A DNA stretch of 64,000 bases, taken from NCBI RefSeq assembly GCF_010730355.1, contig NZ_AP022576.1, forward strand, positions 3,596,001-3,660,000, read 5' to 3'. Positions 1 to 7,412 of the stretch are shown piece by piece. How positions within the stretch are numbered: the stretch's first letter is position 1; each line of letters opens with the position of its first letter. The notes beneath the pieces were generated by a model. It worked only from the letters and a program-made list of their open reading frames with translations, was not told the DNA's origin and ran no database searches. The DNA comes from Mycobacterium florentinum (GTDB lineage: Bacteria; Actinomycetota; Actinomycetes; Mycobacteriales; Mycobacteriaceae). Position numbers and translations under genes: made by a program.

Positions 1-1896
1 TTCGCTCATCCGCCGCGCCAGCCGCGTCCAATCGTCGTCGTTCATCCGGCCCGAACGCATATCGGCGAGTTTGATTTTCGCTTCCGCCGACAGCAGCCGC
101 ATCACGATCTCGGACTTGCTCATCTCCAGCGAGAAGATCACGCTGGCCATGCGGTGCTTGATGGAGCACGAGCGCAAGAAATCCAATCCCAGCGTGGAGT
201 TATGCGTGGGGATCATGGCGTTGCTCGCCAAATACATGTGGCTGTCGTTATCCACTTCGACACACCGCACCGGAACGGTCTCGATCGGGCGGACGTCCAC
301 AACAAAGCGTGATCCCGAGTGCTGGGTGTTAGCACCAGCCCGGCGCTCCTTGTGCGCTATGGCTTTTCGCTGCAATGCGAACACCATGTCGTCGGTGCGG
401 AACGTCAGCGTGTAGGCGATGCTGGACGACTCGCTGCGCCCCCGAACACGCTTGGTCGAGGTTTGGTAGCGATAGCCCAGGCTGACGATTAGCTCGGCCA
501 CATCGCAGGCCAGCCGATGGTTGGTGACGCAGAATTGGACGGCCCCGCCCACGGTCACTGTTCCGTCGGTGTCGAGCAGGCCGGCGAGCAGTTCGCGGCG
601 CTGCGTCTCGGACCCCCGCAAGTAATCCGTCGGAATGTGCTTGTTACCAAGCACTCCCAGGGCACGCAGATGCGCCTGCAATGTCTCTGCGACGTACCCG
701 TCTGCTTCGATTCGCATGATGAGTTCCGGATCGGCTGTGGTGATCTGCGCTGCGGCGCTGTCATCCCCCAGCCAGGCGCCCAAAGTGTATGGCTGCACTA
801 AGAACTCGCGGTCCGGCAGGTCCAGCGCACACGCATTGACCACGCTGTGGTTCGGCCGCCGGTCTTTCGTGTCGCAACGCAACGTTTCGGCGATCTCGGC
901 CGTCGTGCGCACGGCCGCAAAGGTCCGTTGATTCGTGTAACGGTGGTAGCCGGTCGCCGCGGCTTGCGCCGATCTCCGGGACGCGCGTGTATCGGTCAGC
1001 CACTGGTGCTCCGCGTCGGCGACGATGACTGTCCCGTCGGAGAACTCGACCTCGTAGCAGGGCCGCCCCAGCATCACTTCGGTGGCGGCCACCACCCGCG
1101 TGGGCTTCCCGTCCGCGCCCAGCAACTCATCGCCGACTGCGATGTCACGCATCGTCGTCCAGCCGGTCGGCGTCGGCAGCGGCGTGTCCAACGCCAGCGC
1201 CTTCCCCACTCCAGGCCTGGCCGCCACGATGATCATTTGCCCGGCGTGCAGACCGTTGGTCACCTCGTCGAGTTCGGTGAAACCGGTCGGCACGCCACGC
1301 GCCACCCCGCCGTTGGAGGCGATGGCGTCGATCTCGTCCATCGTCGGCTGCAGCAGATCTTCGAGCGGAACGAAATCCTCCGAGGTTCGCCGTTCGGCAA
1401 CCTCGTAGATCTCCGCTTGGGCCCGGTCGACCACCTCGGCAACATCGGCACCCTCGGCGCCGGCGTAGCCGTACTGCACGACCCGCGTTCCAGCCTCCAC
1501 AAGCCGGCGCAGCAGCGCCTTCTCGGCCACGATGTCCGCGTAGTAGCCCGCGTTGGCTGCGGTCGGCACCGTCGAAATCAGGGTGTGCAGATAGGGCGCG
1601 CCGCCGACCCGGCGCAGCAGGTTGCGGCGGTCGAGTTCGGCGGCGACCGTCACGGCGTCAGCGGGCTCCCCGCGCCCGTAGAGATCCAGGATCGCGTCGT
1701 AGACGTTCTGGTGTGCCGGGCGATAGAAGTCGCCGGGGCGGACCCGCTCCAGCACGTCGGCGATGGCGTCCTTGCTCAGCAGCATCCCGCCCAGCACCGA
1801 CTGCTCCGCGGCCAGATCCTGCGGCGGTTGACGACTGAACTCCTCGCTGGGCGGCGGCGAGTCCATGCCAGGCGCCCGGTCATCTATGACAGCCAC
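1..1896 (-). CDS. dnaB: Replicative DNA helicase DnaB, intein-containing, 3' end outside window
   Basis: This is the hexameric 5'-3' helicase that unwinds DNA at the replication fork. The chosen start is GTG at 1896-1894, preceded by an AGGGAGGTG ribosome site. The first 232 codons are N-extein, with the usual mycobacterial opening (VAVIDDRAPGMDS) and ending in the Walker A lysine (RPGVGK). A 334-codon intein follows, then 66 codons of C-extein (STLGLDF onwards, including FSLEMSKSEIVMRLLSAEAK). The frame stays open to base 1, so the gene continues outside the window. It is the last gene read from the rpsF-ssb-rpsR-rplI neighbourhood, but 536 bp and a terminator-like hairpin separate it from rplI, so it probably has its own promoter. 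The helicase is inactive until the intein splices, because the insertion splits the ATP-binding loop. Confidence 0.95.
   Translation of the reverse strand, partial: MAVIDDRAPGMDSPPPSEEFSRQPPQDLAAEQSVLGGMLLSKDAIADVLERVRPGDFYRPAHQNVYDAILDLYGRGEPADAVTVAAELDRRNLLRRVGGAPYLHTLISTVPTAANAGYYADIVAEKALLRRLVEAGTRVVQYGYAGAEGADVAEVVDRAQAEIYEVAERRTSEDFVPLEDLLQPTMDEIDAIASNGGVARGVPTGFTELDEVTNGLHAGQMIIVAARPGVGKALALDTPLPTPTGWTTMRDIAVGDELLGADGKPTRVVAATEVMLGRPCYEVEFSDGTVIVADAEHQWLTDTRASRRSAQAAATGYHRYTNQRTFAAVRTTAEIAETLRCDTKDRRPNHSVVNACALDLPDREFLVQPYTLGAWLGDDSAAAQITTADPELIMRIEADGYVAETLQAHLRALGVLGNKHIPTDYLRGSETQRRELLAGLLDTDGTVTVGGAVQFCVTNHRLACDVAELIVSLGYRYQTSTKRVRGRSESSSIAYTLTFRTDDMVFALQRKAIAHKERRAGANTQHSGSRFVVDVRPIETVPVRCVEVDNDSHMYLASNAMIPTHNSTLGLDFLRSCSIKHRMASVIFSLEMSKSEIVMRLLSAEAKIKLADMRSGRMNDDDWTRLARRMSE
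199..1200 (-). other. DnaB P-loop intein with LAGLIDADG endonuclease region (334 aa)
   Basis: This is an in-frame protein intron between GVGK and STLGLDF of DnaB. It starts with Ala (ALALDTPLPTPTGW) rather than Cys or Ser and ends THN before the +1 Ser. Ala1, a Trp after the block B His (EHQW), an internal Cys in block F (VRCVEVDNDSHMYL) and Thr before the terminal HN together fit the WCT signature of class 3 inteins, in which the block F Cys starts splicing. Two dodecapeptide-like blocks (LGAWLGDDS and LLAGLLDTDGTV) mark a LAGLIDADG homing endonuclease domain. The position matches the P-loop DnaB intein known in other mycobacteria. I cannot judge endonuclease activity from sequence alone; the first block has Asp where Gly is common. 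Confidence 0.93.
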
Positions 1897-2370
1897 AGAC
1901 TCAACACCTCCCTTACGAAAACATGATACGAACATACATTCGAGAGCCGACACTCAGCGACGTCGATCAAGGCACTCCCACTCCGGACCCAGGCACCCGT
2001 GAAGCCTTGCGCCGGGAAGACCGTAAACGTTGCTGGCCCGCTGTTAAAAGGGCCTCTGTTCATAAGGCTGTGCATCGTGTGTGCATATCCATCGACACCT
2101 GTGTTGAGTGGGGTGTGGAGAACCTGTGGAACAAAACGCGGCGCTGCGACATCCCTGCTGATAAGGGTCGTACACGACCGGTGAATTGGTGTGGAGAAGA
2201 ATCTCTTCGGCGTGTCGTCGCAGGTTACTGCGCCGGGCGTGTTGGCTTTCGGCCATGTTTTCGGATAGTTACGAGGCGGTTAAGGGCTCCGCGCAGCGGC
2301 GTCGCCCGAATAGTTCGCCAGGTTTGCGGCGCCGCCCATCCACAAGGCAACCCTTTGGCTCACTGAGGAC
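1897..2370. other. Gene-poor region upstream of dnaB
   Basis: This is about 470 bp with no convincing gene. Both strands contain 60-147 codon open frames with no family signature, rich in Arg, Cys and Pro. H37Rv annotates a small gene (Rv0057) in this interval; the minus frame at 2044-2256 is the only positional counterpart, and I do not endorse it. The interval holds four TGTGGA-type nonamers (2113-2121, 2124-2132, 2190-2198, and reverse-complemented at 2336-2344) resembling degenerate DnaA boxes. It presumably carries the dnaB promoter. Confidence 0.5.
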
Positions 2371-2413
2371 ACAACAAAATCCGGCGGCCGCCGATTAAAG
2401 GCAGCCGCCGGAT
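2371..2413 (-). terminator. Rho-independent-like terminator after rplI
   Basis: Read on the minus strand just after the rplI stop, ATCCGGCGGC (2413-2404) pairs perfectly over 10 bp with GCCGCCGGAT (2388-2379). The loop is 15 nt and the stem is followed by the T-rich run TTTTGTTGT. It closes the rpsF-ssb-rpsR-rplI unit before dnaB. Confidence 0.7.
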
Positions 2414-2432
2414 CTGAACAATCGGTGCTGCG

Positions 2433-2891
2433 TTAGCTGTCCGCGACGACGTTGAGCGCAACGTCGACATTGATCTCGGGGTGCAGATGCACCGCGACCG
2501 AATGGGTGCCGACCGCCTTGATATGCGACTTGGGCAACCGAATAATGCGCTTGTCGAGATTCGGGCCGCCGGCCTTCTTGATTGCTGCGGCGACGTCCCC
2601 GGCGGTCACCGAGCCGAACAACTTGCCGGAATCGGCCGCGGTCTTCACCGGCAGCGAGACCGGACCGAGCGCCTCGATCGCGGTCTTGATCTCGTTGGCG
2701 TGCCCCAGATCGCGCACGGCCTTGGTCTCGCGGGCCCGGCGGATGTCGTCGGCCTGCTTCTGTGCTCCACGCGAGGCGACGATCGCCAGGCCGCGCGGAA
2801 GAAGGAAGTTACGGCCGTACCCGTCCTTGACCTCGACAGTCTCGCCGACGGCACCGAGATGGTCGACGTCGGCCGTCAGAATCAGCTTCAT
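2433..2891 (-). CDS. rplI: 50S ribosomal protein L9
   Basis: L9 is a 152-residue protein that binds 23S rRNA at the base of the L1 stalk and helps frame maintenance. It begins [13 protein letters not shown], the N-terminal globular rRNA-binding domain with the characteristic [13 protein letters not shown] segment near residues 24-38. A charged connecting helix and the C-terminal domain follow. The length is normal for the family. It lies 30 bp after rpsR on the same strand and is the last gene of the conserved rpsF-ssb-rpsR-rplI group. Confidence 0.98.
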   Translation of the reverse strand: MKLILTADVDHLGAVGETVEVKDGYGRNFLLPRGLAIVASRGAQKQADDIRRARETKAVRDLGHANEIKTAIEALGPVSLPVKTAADSGKLFGSVTAGDVAAAIKKAGGPNLDKRIIRLPKSHIKAVGTHSVAVHLHPEINVDVALNVVADS

Positions 2892-2921
2892 CGTTTTCGT
2901 ACTTTCGGTTGAGATCGGCGG

Positions 2922-3176
2922 CTATCGCGCCGACGAAGTGAAGGGCAGCAGGGCCACCTCGCGGGCGTTCTTGACCGCAAGCGCGATGTCGCGCTGGTGC
3001 TGCACGCAGTTACCGGTGACACGACGGGCACGGATCTTGCCGCGCTCGCTGATGTAGGTGCGCAGCAGGGTGGTGTCCTTGTAATCGATCGACTGGCCCT
3101 TCTTAGCGCAGAAGACGCATTTCCTTGTCTTGATCGGCTTTTCGGGAGCCGGGCGCCGTTTCGTGGACTTTGCCAT
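2922..3176 (-). CDS. rpsR: 30S ribosomal protein S18, zinc-binding form
   Basis: S18 is an 84-residue protein that binds 16S rRNA in the platform as a heterodimer with S6. It contains KTRKCVFC and a later [10 protein letters not shown], so the cysteine ligands of the zinc-binding (C+) form are present. This matches mycobacterial S18-1 rather than the zinc-independent paralogue used in zinc starvation. It lies between ssb (56 bp upstream) and rplI (30 bp downstream), in the usual order with its partner gene rpsF at the head of the group. Confidence 0.97.
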   Translation of the reverse strand: MAKSTKRRPAPEKPIKTRKCVFCAKKGQSIDYKDTTLLRTYISERGKIRARRVTGNCVQHQRDIALAVKNAREVALLPFTSSAR

Positions 3177-3232
3177 GTGTTTGTTTCTTTCCGTTTGCTA
3201 CTGGTCTTGTCTGGTTTTGAAAGTGGTGGACG

Positions 3233-3754
3233 TCAGAACGGAGGTTCTTCGTCACCGCCGGCGAAGGAACCCGATGCCGGGGCGCTGCCCCACGGGTCGT
3301 CCGCCGGTCCGCTGCTCGCCTGCGCGGGCGCCGACTGGCGGGATCCGCCGCCACCGCCGCTGCCGAAGCCGCCGCCTCCACCGCCACTGCGGCTGGCCTT
3401 GTTGACCTTGGCGGTGGCGTAGCGCAGCGAGGGCCCGATCTCGTCGACCTCAACCTCGACGACGGTGCGCTTCTCACCCTCGCGGGTTTCGAACGAGCGC
3501 TGCTTGAGCCGTCCGGTGACGATCACGCGTGATCCCCGGGTGAGGCTTTCCGCGACGTTCTCCGCAGCCTCGCGCCAGATGTTGCACCGCAAGAACAGCG
3601 CCTCGCCGTCTTTCCATTCCCCGCTTTGGCGGTCGTACATCCGGGGTGTGGACGCCACGGTGAAATTCGCGACGGCAGCACCCGACGGCGTGAACCGCAG
3701 TTCGGGGTCGGCAGTCAGATTTCCGACGACGGTGATAGTGGTGTCACCAGCCAC
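3233..3754 (-). CDS. ssb: Single-stranded DNA-binding protein SSB
   Basis: This 173-residue replication and repair protein coats single-stranded DNA. Residues 1-115 form the OB fold ([21 protein letters not shown], then [19 protein letters not shown]). A Gly-rich disordered linker (about 122-140) follows, and the protein ends with an acidic tip, DEEPPF, which recruits partner proteins. The composition is typical of mycobacterial SSB. It sits between rpsF and rpsR on the same strand, the standard arrangement that couples SSB to ribosomal protein expression. Confidence 0.98.
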   Translation of the reverse strand: MAGDTTITVVGNLTADPELRFTPSGAAVANFTVASTPRMYDRQSGEWKDGEALFLRCNIWREAAENVAESLTRGSRVIVTGRLKQRSFETREGEKRTVVEVEVDEIGPSLRYATAKVNKASRSGGGGGGFGSGGGGGSRQSAPAQASSGPADDPWGSAPASGSFAGGDEEPPF

Positions 3755-3869
3755 TGTGTCCTCCTGGGTCCATCCCGGCTCTCGCCTGGGGACGGTAAAC
3801 GGTCATGAGCATGTTCTCGCTGAGCCTACGCATAGGCGCCGACGGCGGGGAGCGCGCTCGCTACCCGAC

Positions 3870-4160
3870 TTAGTGCTTGTCGGTGCGCATCACCTTGGTG
3901 CGCAACACCGACTCGTTGAGGCTCAGCTGACGGTCGAGCTCGGACACCGTGGCCGGGGCCGCCTTGAGGTCGACAACTACATAGATGCCTTCGGCGTGCT
4001 TGGCGATCTCGTAGGCCAGCCGGCGCTTTCCCCAGATGTCGACCTTGTCGACGCTCCCGCCGTCCTTGCGGACGACATTGAGGAACGTTTCCAATGACGG
4101 GGCAACGGTACGTTCGTCGAGCGTGGGGTCAAGAATGACCATGATTTCGTATGGACGCAT
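3870..4160 (-). CDS. rpsF: 30S ribosomal protein S6
   Basis: S6 is a 96-residue platform protein of the 30S subunit, partner of S18. It begins [16 protein letters not shown] and contains the family block [10 protein letters not shown] near residues 44-53. The ATG at 4160 follows a strong AGGAGGT site. It leads the rpsF-ssb-rpsR-rplI group. In H37Rv the gene directly upstream is Rv0052; here about 13.5 kb of phosphonate and degenerate genes separate the two, so the rpsF promoter now lies next to a truncated PPE gene. Confidence 0.98.
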   Translation of the reverse strand: MRPYEIMVILDPTLDERTVAPSLETFLNVVRKDGGSVDKVDIWGKRRLAYEIAKHAEGIYVVVDLKAAPATVSELDRQLSLNESVLRTKVMRTDKH

Positions 4161-4191
4161 GGAAACCTCACCACCTCCTCTGGTCTAAGCG

Positions 4192-4210
4192 GCCACGGGC
4201 GATCCGTGGC
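4192..4210 (-). promoter_or_regulatory. Hairpin in the rpsF leader
   Basis: A perfect 7-bp stem (GCCACGG with CCGTGGC, 5-nt loop) lies about 32-50 bp upstream of the rpsF start, just before its ribosome site. In several bacterial groups the S6:S18 complex binds a leader hairpin to control this operon. Whether this hairpin has the required CCG element is not established here. Confidence 0.4.
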
Positions 4211-4408
4211 AGGAGAGTCGCCTGCGTCGGCAACCGCCCCAGGGTACCGGAACAGGTGCTGAGCGGCGAAATCCATGCAGCTACCGGGTGAATGCAGTAG
4301 TCCTTCGGTGCTGCGGGCGATAAATGTAGTAGTGCGTCCCGGCATGAACGGTCGTGGTTTCGTTACACGATGGCCGGCAACCGTTCAGGCCGATGGGAGC
4401 AACATTTC

Positions 4409-4919
4409 GTGGATTTCGGGTTGTTGCCCCCGGAGGTGAACTCGGGGTTGATGTATGCCGGTCCGGGGTCGGGGCCGCTGCCGGCCGCGGCGGCGGCCTG
4501 GAATGCGGTGGCCGCCGAGCTGGAATCCAGTGCCGCGGGCTACTCCACGTCGGTGTCCGAGCTGACCGGTTTGGCCTGGTTGGGTCCGTCGGCGCTGGCC
4601 ATGTCGGGTGCGGCCGCCCCTTACGTGGCCTGGTTGCAGGCCGCCGCAGCCCAGGCCGGCATCACCGCCACCCAGGCGTATGCGGCGGCGGCCGCCTATG
4701 AGGCCGCGTTCGCCATGACGGTGCCCCCGCCGATGATCGCCGCCACCGAAGCCGAATACATGGCGATGTGGGTGCAAGACGCCGCCGCCATGCACGGCTA
4801 CGCCGCCGACGCCTCCGCGGCGAGCACCTTGCGCGCCCGGCCTGGCCGGAACCGCGGGAATCCAACCCCAGGTCGACATCGACGCACTCATAGCCGCGCT
4901 CTCGGCCGCCGCCGAATAG
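4409..4919 (+). pseudogene. PPE-family protein, truncated and frameshifted
   Basis: GTG at 4409 (after GGGAGC) opens a canonical PPE domain: [30 protein letters not shown], a WLGPSA turn and helices up to [11 protein letters not shown], about 145 residues. After that the frame becomes Arg/Pro-rich ([10 protein letters not shown]) and runs to 4987, into the convergent HD gene. Another frame at about 4840-4919 instead encodes a plausible PPE-type tail ([17 protein letters not shown] then stop). The simplest reading is that an internal deletion joined the PPE domain to a C-terminal remnant out of frame. It marks the left edge of the phosphonate island. It could still make a short secreted PPE domain. 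Confidence 0.75.
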
Positions 4920-4931
4920 CCCCCTACCCGC

Positions 4932-5474
4932 CTATTGCCGAGCTCGTTCGGCCAGCCGGTCGTAGGCGTCGAGCACCTCGGCGATAGTGATCACCGGGCC
5001 GTGCGGATCCTTCGCGTCGTCGTCCCACCGCCGCACCATGACCCCCTCTTCGGCGACGGGAATCGCACGGAACGCGGCGACCTCTTCGTCGCTCATCCCG
5101 CCGCCCTGCACTTTGAGCGAGGCGACCGAAGCGAGGCTGAGATGAGCGTAATACCCGGGGTCCGTGGCGACCAGGTAGCGCTTGGCCGGCACGTGCGCAG
5201 CGATGATCCGGGCGACGCGCTCACCGAGGTGTGCGCGCGCGAACTCGGCGCCGCACAGCTCGTGCGGAAGATCCGGCCATTGGGCAGCCACCGCACCGGC
5301 CCGGCCGATGTCGTGCAACGTCGCCGCGACCAGAAGCTCGTCGTCGGCGCCGGCCTGTTTCGCATGCCACCCGGTCTGCAGTGCATGCGCCCGCTGGTCC
5401 ACCACCTCGCCGCCATAGGGCAGTCCGGCCAGTCCGTCGATGAGCATGCCCAACGATTCACGGGACAGGGTCAT
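4932..5474 (-). CDS. HD-domain protein of phosphonate operons (PhnZ-related)
   Basis: This 180-residue protein is of the HD superfamily type found in phosphonate gene clusters. The metal-binding core is visible: [19 protein letters not shown] followed by LHDIGR (the HD pair), then further His/Asp-containing helices. PhnZ, a characterised relative, is a mixed-valence di-iron oxygenase that cleaves the C-P bond of a hydroxyphosphonate. Here the gene starts with an overlap of the phnM stop and is the last gene of the C-P lyase operon, so it probably acts on a phosphonate or on a pathway intermediate. The exact substrate cannot be read from the sequence. It converges on the broken PPE gene. Confidence 0.82.
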   Translation of the reverse strand: MTLSRESLGMLIDGLAGLPYGGEVVDQRAHALQTGWHAKQAGADDELLVAATLHDIGRAGAVAAQWPDLPHELCGAEFARAHLGERVARIIAAHVPAKRYLVATDPGYYAHLSLASVASLKVQGGGMSDEEVAAFRAIPVAEEGVMVRRWDDDAKDPHGPVITIAEVLDAYDRLAERARQ

Positions 5475-6679
5475 CGCGTGTCCTCGCGTGACCGGCTCGC
5501 CAGCACCGCATGCACGACCGGCCAGTGCCCGGGCGCGACGAGCGCCAGATCCGCCCGCAGGCCGGGCAGCAGCCGGCCACGGTCGGCCAGCCCCGCGGCA
5601 TCCGCCGGACCCGACGTCACCAATGCGACGGCGGCGGCCAGGCCGATCCGGGCGTCGTCGACAAGGGTGAACGCCGCGGCCAGCAGGCTCGGCGGCAGGT
5701 AATCCGACGCGATCGAGGTCACCAAACCACGCTCGATCAGGTCACGGCCGGACGCGTTGCCGTTGTGGGAGCGGCCGCGCAGCACGTTCGGCGCGCCCAT
5801 CACCACCGGCAGCCCCCGGTCACGCGCCGCCTGCGCGGCCGCCAGCGTGGTCGGGAATTCGGCGACCGCGCCACCTCGCGCCACCAACTCGTCCACCTCG
5901 GCTTCCGACACCGGGTCATGGCCGATCAGGCGGATCCGCCCGGCCCGCGCATGTTCGCCGAGCCAGCTCATCGCGTCCTCACGGATCCCGAGGCGCCCGC
6001 TGCGCTCGACGATAAGGTCGTCGACATGGCGCACCGCTTCGTCGGCGGTCATCCCGCGCGCACCAATCATGTAGCGCTCGTAATACGCACGGTCGGTGTA
6101 CTGCCCCTGCCCGGGGGTGTGGTCCTCGTGCGAAACCAACGGGACGCCCACCGGCTTGGCGAGCCGTTCCTTAAGCGCCGCAAGCCCTTCCGCGCTGCGG
6201 ACATCAAGCCGGTACAGGATCCGGTGATCCACCAGGCCCTCGGTCCGCGCTTCGACGGTCTCGCAGAGCAGTACCGCGCCCTCGATGGTGCGCGGCATGC
6301 CGCGGCCTATGCTCCGTTCGAACGCGGCGCCGTGAAACACCGTCGTCACCCCGGCCGCCCGTAGCTTGCCCTCGAACGACAACAGCGCGAACTCCATCGG
6401 TAGCTCGGCACCTGGCCGCGGCAACCGCTCGCTCTCCAGCCCGTCGCTGTGGGTGTCCACCAGACCCGGAATGCACAGCAGACCTTGACCGTCGACGTCG
6501 GCCGACAGCCCGGGCCGGTGTGGTTCGACCGCCGCGATGACGCCGTCGCGGACGGCCACCAACGCGTCGTCGATGACGCCGTCGGGCAACACCGCGCGGA
6601 CGTGGCCGAGCACGTAGTCCGCCGGCGGCGTCGCCAACGGCCAGTGCCGCACCGTCCGTTCGAACACCTCGATCGTCAT
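5471..6679 (-). CDS. phnM: PhnM, ribose 1-methylphosphonate 5-triphosphate diphosphatase
   Basis: PhnM is a 402-residue amidohydrolase-fold enzyme that removes pyrophosphate from the 5-triphosphate of alpha-D-ribose 1-phosphonate, the step before C-P cleavage. Metal-site motifs are visible: VDTHSDGLE, VSHEDHTPGQGQ, GHDPVSEAE, GAPNVLRGRSHNGN and ASDYLPPS. ATG at 6679 is preceded by AAGGAG, and the start overlaps the phnL stop (ATGA). The frame remains open for another 99 codons upstream, but that stretch is antisense-like Arg/Gly-rich sequence overlapping phnL, so I rejected it. The HD gene follows with an overlap. Confidence 0.96.
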   Translation of the reverse strand: MTIEVFERTVRHWPLATPPADYVLGHVRAVLPDGVIDDALVAVRDGVIAAVEPHRPGLSADVDGQGLLCIPGLVDTHSDGLESERLPRPGAELPMEFALLSFEGKLRAAGVTTVFHGAAFERSIGRGMPRTIEGAVLLCETVEARTEGLVDHRILYRLDVRSAEGLAALKERLAKPVGVPLVSHEDHTPGQGQYTDRAYYERYMIGARGMTADEAVRHVDDLIVERSGRLGIREDAMSWLGEHARAGRIRLIGHDPVSEAEVDELVARGGAVAEFPTTLAAAQAARDRGLPVVMGAPNVLRGRSHNGNASGRDLIERGLVTSIASDYLPPSLLAAAFTLVDDARIGLAAAVALVTSGPADAAGLADRGRLLPGLRADLALVAPGHWPVVHAVLASRSREDTR

Positions 6680-7407
6680 GCCACTCCTTCGAAAATCTCG
6701 GTCACCGCACCGTCTTTCGCGATGCGACCGTCGTGCATCAACACCACCCGAGATGCCAACCGCCGCATGGCATCCACATCGTGATAGACCCCGAGCACCG
6801 CGACGTCCCGGGTCGCCAGCGCCGCGATCAGTTCCAGCGCCGCTTCGCGATTGGCGGGGTCGAGCGCCGACACCGGTTCGTCGAGCAGCAGCAGCCGCGG
6901 CGGGCGTACCGTGCCGGCGGCCAGGTTCACCCGCTGACGCTCGCCGCCCGAGAGCACCGAGCAGTCCACATCCCACAGCACTTCGTCGAGGTTGAGCCGC
7001 CGCAACGCGTCCGCGGCCGCCTCACGCGCCTCGGCGCGGTCGACACCGCGGCGACGGGCGCTGGCGGCCACGAACGCCAACGGGCTGGTCCGCGGCGGAG
7101 CATTCAAAAACTGTGCCACGTAGCCGAATTCGCGACCGCGCAGCCTTGCCATTGCTCGGTCCGACAGTTTGGTCAGCTCGACCTCTTCGTTCGTGCGCAG
7201 CAGCACCGAGCCCGAGTCCGGCAGATAGGTGCGATGGACGCAACGAAGCAGCGAGGATTTACCGGCTCCGCTCGGGCCGGCCAGCGCGATATGCTCGCCG
7301 GCGTGCACGTCGAGGTCGACCCCGCGCAGTGAGTGCACGACGCGCCCGTCGATAGTGTGCAGCGTGAACGATTTGTGCAACGCCCGCACAGTCAGCACCG
7401 CTGCCAT
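6676..7407 (-). CDS. phnL: PhnL, ABC-type ATPase of the C-P lyase complex
   Basis: PhnL is a 243-residue ATP-binding protein. It has Walker A (GPSGAGKSS), a Q-loop region, signature LSGGERQR and Walker B (LLLLDEP). PhnL is required with PhnG, PhnH and PhnI for joining phosphonate to ribose triphosphate, and is not a transport ATPase. I placed the start at ATG 7407, behind AGGAGGTG with 6-nt spacing; a GTG three codons upstream lies inside that ribosome site. The gene overlaps phnM by ATGA and follows phnJK directly. Confidence 0.94.
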   Translation of the reverse strand: MAAVLTVRALHKSFTLHTIDGRVVHSLRGVDLDVHAGEHIALAGPSGAGKSSLLRCVHRTYLPDSGSVLLRTNEEVELTKLSDRAMARLRGREFGYVAQFLNAPPRTSPLAFVAASARRRGVDRAEAREAAADALRRLNLDEVLWDVDCSVLSGGERQRVNLAAGTVRPPRLLLLDEPVSALDPANREAALELIAALATRDVAVLGVYHDVDAMRRLASRVVLMHDGRIAKDGAVTEIFEGVA

Positions 7408-7412
7408 CGCGA

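Noticed and set aside
1923..2366. 147-codon plus-strand frame in the dnaB upstream region
   Set aside because: Arg/Cys/Trp-rich, no ribosome site, no recognisable domain; neither this nor the minus-strand 70-codon frame at 2044-2256 is convincing, even though H37Rv annotates a gene (Rv0057) here.
6680..6976. N-terminal extension of phnM
   Set aside because: The in-frame extension overlaps phnL completely and has shadow composition; ATG 6679 has a strong ribosome site and starts the true family sequence.
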